From contig CAJTOM010000050.1 of the NCBI GenBank assembly GCA_910577915.1, positions 1 through 19,558 of the forward strand: a stretch of 19,558 bases of DNA, given 5' to 3'. The translations under genes were made by a program, and so were the position numbers. The stretch comes from an uncultured Oscillospiraceae bacterium (GTDB lineage: Bacteria; Bacillota; Clostridia; Oscillospirales; Oscillospiraceae). Every line of letters begins with the position of its first letter. Position 1 is the stretch's first letter. The notes under the pieces are model-generated. The model was not told the origin of the DNA, did not search any database, and worked only from the letters and a program-made list of their open reading frames with translations. This document shows positions 16,616-19,558 of the stretch, one piece after another.

Positions 16616-16690
16616 AAACGCCGCAGCGTTAGCATGAACAAATTGAAAATTTTCTGTCGCTGGAAAATCTTTTCGCTCCCCCGCCGTTCT

Positions 16691-17404
16691 CTACCCCAGC
16701 AGTCCCCCGCCGAAGGCCCCGGTCCACGCCGCTATGCGCCCCGCCAGCAGGGTCCCCTCCGTCATCTCCTCCGTCAGCACCCCCGTCCGGCCCAGGACCC
16801 AGACGCCCAGGCAGACCAGCACAAGGCCCTTCACGACCCCCAGCGCCAGGCCGCCGGCCTCGTTGAGCTGCCGGAGCACCGGCAGCTTCATGGTCAGCGA
16901 CAGGGCCCGCACCAGCAGGCGCAGCAGGAACAAAATCACCATAAAGCAGAGGCCGCACAGCAGCGAGTGGACCAGACTGTACACCACGCCGTCCATGACC
17001 GCGTCCACAGCCCTCCGGCCAAGATCCATCACCGCTGCCTTCGTATAGCTGACGGCCGTGAAGAGCTCCGTGCTCTCCAGCAGCTCCTGGGCCCGCTCCC
17101 GGATGAACTGGCTGGGGATGGCCTCCAGCAGCTCCTGGGCCCCCTCCCACGGGCTTCCGTCCAGGCCGCCGCCCTGGTCTATCTCCTCCAGCCGGGCCTC
17201 AATAGCCTCGTAGGCGGCGGGGCGCAGGAACCGGTCCACCACCACCGGCGCGGCCATATTGGCCGCCTGGGCGGCGATCACCAGGGCCAGCACCATCGCC
17301 GCCAGCTCCGCCAGGCTGCGAAAGAGCCCCCTCCGCCAGCCCAGCACAGCCAGCAGCGCCACCACCGCCGCGATTGCAAGGTCGATCATACCATGTGCAG
17401 ACAC
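16691..17404 (-). CDS. CvpA family membrane protein
   Basis: The 237-residue protein has four hydrophobic stretches, about residues 7-22, 30-52, 140-168 and 185-206, with a soluble acidic/helical insert between the second and third. The opening MIDLAIAAVVALLAVLGWRRGLFRSL (residues 6 onward) and the later LNEAGGLALGVVKGLVLV pattern are characteristic of the CvpA family, named for colicin V production but of unclear cellular role. I set the start at the GTG at 17404, with AAAGGGG 12 bases upstream; the ATG at 17389, five codons later, gives a more conserved N-terminus and is a fair alternative. It follows the DUF5711 gene by 44 bases and is probably cotranscribed with truA. Confidence 0.85.
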   Translation of the reverse strand: MSAHGMIDLAIAAVVALLAVLGWRRGLFRSLAELAAMVLALVIAAQAANMAAPVVVDRFLRPAAYEAIEARLEEIDQGGGLDGSPWEGAQELLEAIPSQFIRERAQELLESTELFTAVSYTKAAVMDLGRRAVDAVMDGVVYSLVHSLLCGLCFMVILFLLRLLVRALSLTMKLPVLRQLNEAGGLALGVVKGLVLVCLGVWVLGRTGVLTEEMTEGTLLAGRIAAWTGAFGGGLLG

Positions 17405-17448
17405 AAAAAGCTATCCCCTTTCTCTGGCAAAATGCCAGCCGGACCCCG

Positions 17449-18612
17449 TCAGGGCAGAAACCGCCACGCCGAGGTGCCGGATATGAGCAGGACCGTGCCG
17501 TCCTCCTCCATGCGCACCTGCCCGGCGTAGTCCGTGCCGTCCAGCCGCGCCCGCTCCTGGAGCTCCCGGTCATAGACCACCAGGCTCTCCCCGTAGAGCA
17601 CCGCCAGACTGTCCCCTGCGGCGGACATGTCCAGCACCTCCTCCGCCAGCTCCAGGCTGGCCAGCTGCCGCCCCTCCAGGTCGTAGGTGGTCAGCGTGCA
17701 GATATTCCCCGACTGGTAGCGCCCCAGCAGCAGCGCGCAGAAGTCGGCGCCGGTGAGGGCGTACTTGTGCAGGTACAAGTTCCCATAGGGCCGGTCCAGC
17801 AGTTTCTCCCCGTCCAGCCCGGTGATGGTAAACCGCTTGTCGCACAGGGACAGCACCCGCTTCCCGCTGCAGCTGAGGTCCTGGACCAGCCCGTCCCGGA
17901 TGGGTATATCGCCCGTCTGCCGGGCGCTGTCCAGGTCGTAGACCAGCAGGCGGCTGGCGAAGGCCCCGTCCTGGGAGTCCAGGCTCACCATCACCACGCT
18001 GCGGCAGTCCGGCGTCACCGCCGCGTCGCTGATGTAGCTGTCGTGGGAGTCGAAGTGGAACACAATCTCGCCGTTCGCGTCATAGACGGACACGGAGGCC
18101 TTGTAGCCCCCCTTCTGCTCCGTCACCGCCAGATAGTCCCCCTCGTTGAGCCGGGCGGCGTAATAGCACAGCCCCCGCTCCGTCTTCATGGTGCGGCGCA
18201 CGCCGTTCCGGTCCAGCACATAGAGGGTGTCCCCGCCCGCGTCGCACACGGAGGCCAGGCGGGAGCCCGCCGACACCTGGGGGCTGGCCATGTTCAGGGA
18301 GAGATCATAGAGGATGGTCCCGTCGTCCAGGCACATCTGGGCGGTGTTGGGGCTGACCACCAGCAGGCAGTCCCCCAGCCGCCCGTAGCGGTTGCTGGCA
18401 TCGGCGGCGTAGATGTACACATCCCTGGTGGCGCTGCTCTCGCCGTACATCAGCCAGCGGCGCAGGGAGGCGAAGTGCCGCCCGTCCTCCATGGTGGTGA
18501 GCACCACCACCGCCAGCACCGCGCACAGCACCAGCAGCAGGGACAGCAGGCGGCGGGCCAGCCCCCTCTTTTTTTCCGCCGGCTGCGCGCCGGGATTTTC
18601 CTTACTACTCAT
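17449..18612 (-). CDS. DUF5711 family membrane-anchored beta-propeller-like protein
   Basis: This 387-residue protein has a basic, Lys/Arg-rich cytoplasmic start, one transmembrane helix at about 21-39 and a large exported domain. That domain is a series of short beta-rich repeats of the type TLYVLDRNG, SVSVYDANGEIVFHF, LLVYDLDS, LTTYDLEGRQLASL and LVVYDRELQERARL, as in a WD40/PQQ-like propeller, and fits DUF5711. The function is unknown; a scaffold or sensor outside the membrane is a guess. The ATG at 18612 overlaps the truA stop by eight bases and has GAGGA inside the truA tail; in-frame ATGs at 18624 and 18630 are alternatives without a good ribosome binding site. Position after truA and before cvpA suggests one operon. 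Confidence 0.78.
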   Translation of the reverse strand: MSSKENPGAQPAEKKRGLARRLLSLLLVLCAVLAVVVLTTMEDGRHFASLRRWLMYGESSATRDVYIYAADASNRYGRLGDCLLVVSPNTAQMCLDDGTILYDLSLNMASPQVSAGSRLASVCDAGGDTLYVLDRNGVRRTMKTERGLCYYAARLNEGDYLAVTEQKGGYKASVSVYDANGEIVFHFDSHDSYISDAAVTPDCRSVVMVSLDSQDGAFASRLLVYDLDSARQTGDIPIRDGLVQDLSCSGKRVLSLCDKRFTITGLDGEKLLDRPYGNLYLHKYALTGADFCALLLGRYQSGNICTLTTYDLEGRQLASLELAEEVLDMSAAGDSLAVLYGESLVVYDRELQERARLDGTDYAGQVRMEEDGTVLLISGTSAWRFLP

Positions 18613-19360
18613 TGAGCCGTTCATCCTCATACCACAGTCTTGTCAGGTACAGCCCCCCCGGCGGCACCGTGGGCCCCGCCAGGGTCCGGTTGCCGCTGGC
18701 CAGGATCACCGGCACGTCCTCCGCCGCCAGCTTCCCCTCGGCGCAGTAGAGCACCGTGCCTGTAATGGCTCGTACCATATTATACAGGAACCCGTCGGCG
18801 CAGACCTTCAATTCCAAAAGATCCCCGCTGCGGGCCACCCGGCAGTAGTGGATGGTCCGCACGGTGGTCCTGGTCTCGGTGCCCACGCTGCGCACCGCCC
18901 GGAAATCGTGGGTGCCCTCAAAGGCCCTGGCCGCCCGGTCCATCACCGCCTCGTCCAGCCGCTTGGGGTAGAAGTAGGCCCGGTGGACATAGAAGGGATT
19001 GCGGATGCGGGAGTTAAAGATTCGGTAGGTGTACTCCTTCTTCAGGCAGGACCCGATGGCGTTGAACCCCTCGTCCACCTCCACCGCCTGCGACACCACA
19101 ATATCCTCCGGAAGCCGGGCGTTGACCGCCAGCGGAAACCGGTCGCAGGGGATGGTGCAGCCGGTCCGGAAGTTGGCCACATAGCGCTCCGCGTGGACGC
19201 CCGCGTCCGTCCGTCCGCACCCGGTGAGTTTTATTTTTTCCCCGCAGAGGGAGGAGAGGGATTTCTCCAGCGTCTCCGCCACGGTGGCGTGGGTTTTTTG
19301 GACCTGCCAACCGTGGTAGTCTGTTCCGTTGTACATGAGCTTAAAGGCAATGTTTCTCAT
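18605..19360 (-). CDS. truA: tRNA pseudouridine(38-40) synthase TruA
   Basis: The 251-residue enzyme makes pseudouridines 38 to 40 in the tRNA anticodon arm. The catalytic aspartate is D52 in GCGRTDAGVHA (47-57). The opening FKLMYNGTDYHGWQ (6-19) and the FLYNMVRAITGT segment near residue 195 are family signatures. Length is typical. The frame is open 45 codons upstream into hairpin-rich sequence; the ATG at 19360 has AAGGA seven bases before it and starts the conserved first strand. It leads the truA-DUF5711-cvpA group. No promoter is clear between here and the window edge, so the transcript may begin further right. Confidence 0.97.
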   Translation of the reverse strand: MRNIAFKLMYNGTDYHGWQVQKTHATVAETLEKSLSSLCGEKIKLTGCGRTDAGVHAERYVANFRTGCTIPCDRFPLAVNARLPEDIVVSQAVEVDEGFNAIGSCLKKEYTYRIFNSRIRNPFYVHRAYFYPKRLDEAVMDRAARAFEGTHDFRAVRSVGTETRTTVRTIHYCRVARSGDLLELKVCADGFLYNMVRAITGTVLYCAEGKLAAEDVPVILASGNRTLAGPTVPPGGLYLTRLWYEDERLNE

Positions 19361-19374
19361 CGGCGGTTCCTTCT

Positions 19375-19393
19375 TCGCCGCCTCCGGCGGCGA
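19375..19393 (-). promoter_or_regulatory. Hairpin abutting the truA ribosome binding site
   Basis: An 8-base-pair GC stem (19375-19382 with 19386-19393, three-base loop) ends three bases before the AAGGA of truA on the minus strand. It may affect translation of truA or transcript stability. No ligand-binding structure is recognised above it. Confidence 0.45.
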
Positions 19394-19420
19394 GGGGTGA
19401 ATTCTTCTATTCGGAAGCTT

Positions 19421-19441
19421 GCGGGGGCTACGCGCCCCCGC
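19421..19441. repeat. GC-rich inverted repeat upstream of truA
   Basis: GCGGGGGC at 19421-19428 pairs perfectly with 19434-19441 around a five-base loop. No T-run follows on either strand, so it is not a standard terminator. It is one of several hairpins clustered at 19375-19558. Confidence 0.55.
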
Positions 19442-19503
19442 GCCCTCGGGGCCGTCATTCGGACTTTGGCCGAACGACCAGCCCAGCGGCCACAAGCCGC
19501 CCT

Positions 19504-19531
19504 GTTACTTTTTGTGCAAACAAAAAGTAAC
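19504..19531. repeat. AT-rich 12-bp inverted repeat
   Basis: GTTACTTTTTGT (19504-19515) pairs perfectly with ACAAAAAGTAAC (19520-19531) around a GCAA loop. A second small repeat, AAAACC/GGTTTT (19544-19558), follows at the window edge. The look is that of a dispersed intergenic repeat or a terminator of a gene to the right, and part of it (CTTTTTGTGCAA) recurs at 19-30. Confidence 0.6.
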
Positions 19532-19558
19532 CAAAAAATTGCCAAAACCAAGGGTTTT

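Noticed and set aside
16555..16690. CtsR or CIRCE operator before the unfoldase gene
   Set aside because: No GGTCAAA-type tandem heptad and no TTAGCACTC inverted repeat was found on either strand.

Overview
The window is chromosomal DNA from a GC-rich, endospore-forming, low-motility-context Firmicute, most likely an Oscillospiraceae gut bacterium (Flavonifractor/Lawsonibacter-like). The reasons are a GC-rich third codon position, Gram-positive style lipoproteins, AGGAGG ribosome binding sites, an L-box lysine riboswitch, a CwlJ/GerQ spore-germination pair, and families common in that group (DUF5711, YcxB-like, DUF4430 with an ECF S component). The genus is an inference. I see no tRNA, rRNA, CRISPR array, insertion sequence or phage gene; this is mostly ordinary core chromosome.

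Layout. (1) Positions 175-4344, minus strand: a PpiC-type foldase lipoprotein, truB, ribF and a diacylglycerol-kinase-family gene form one unit, driven by a good promoter at 4307-4335 and closed by a strong terminator at 163-213. (2) 4344-5850, minus: prmA followed by a YcxB-like membrane protein, with a near-consensus promoter at 5879-5907. (3) 6038-9845, plus: a membrane-anchored DUF4430 protein overlapping an ECF S component; then deoC-deoD; then a BMP-family (PnrA-like) nucleoside-binding lipoprotein. Each of these three units has its own promoter. A bidirectional terminator at 9875-9907 separates them from (4), 9932-12239, minus: dapA-dapB-dapH, three genes coupled by ATGA overlaps, under a lysine riboswitch with an intrinsic terminator (12308-12521). 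(5) 12801-13939, plus: cwlJ-like cortex hydrolase plus gerQ-like coat gene, ending at a bidirectional terminator (13967-13998). (6) 14016-19360, minus: truA, a DUF5711 protein, a CvpA-family protein, a ClpE-like AAA+ unfoldase and a tightly coupled 69-residue four-cysteine protein. The right end carries several inverted repeats.

How the genes work together. Module 3 looks like salvage: the BMP lipoprotein captures purine nucleosides, DeoD splits them, and DeoC cleaves deoxyribose 5-phosphate to acetaldehyde and glyceraldehyde 3-phosphate. The DUF4430/ECF pair beside it is probably a vitamin-type importer of unknown substrate. Module 4 makes diaminopimelate and lysine by the N-acetyl branch and is shut down by lysine. 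Module 5 is the CwlJ enzyme with the coat protein it needs in Bacillus. Module 6 mixes RNA modification, envelope proteins and protein quality control. Six of the seven vegetative promoters I can place share an extended -10 of the form GGTATRNT. Nothing here is a clearly new system; the best candidates for a second look are the DUF4430/ECF pair, the ClpE-coupled four-Cys protein and the CwlJ/GerQ pair.
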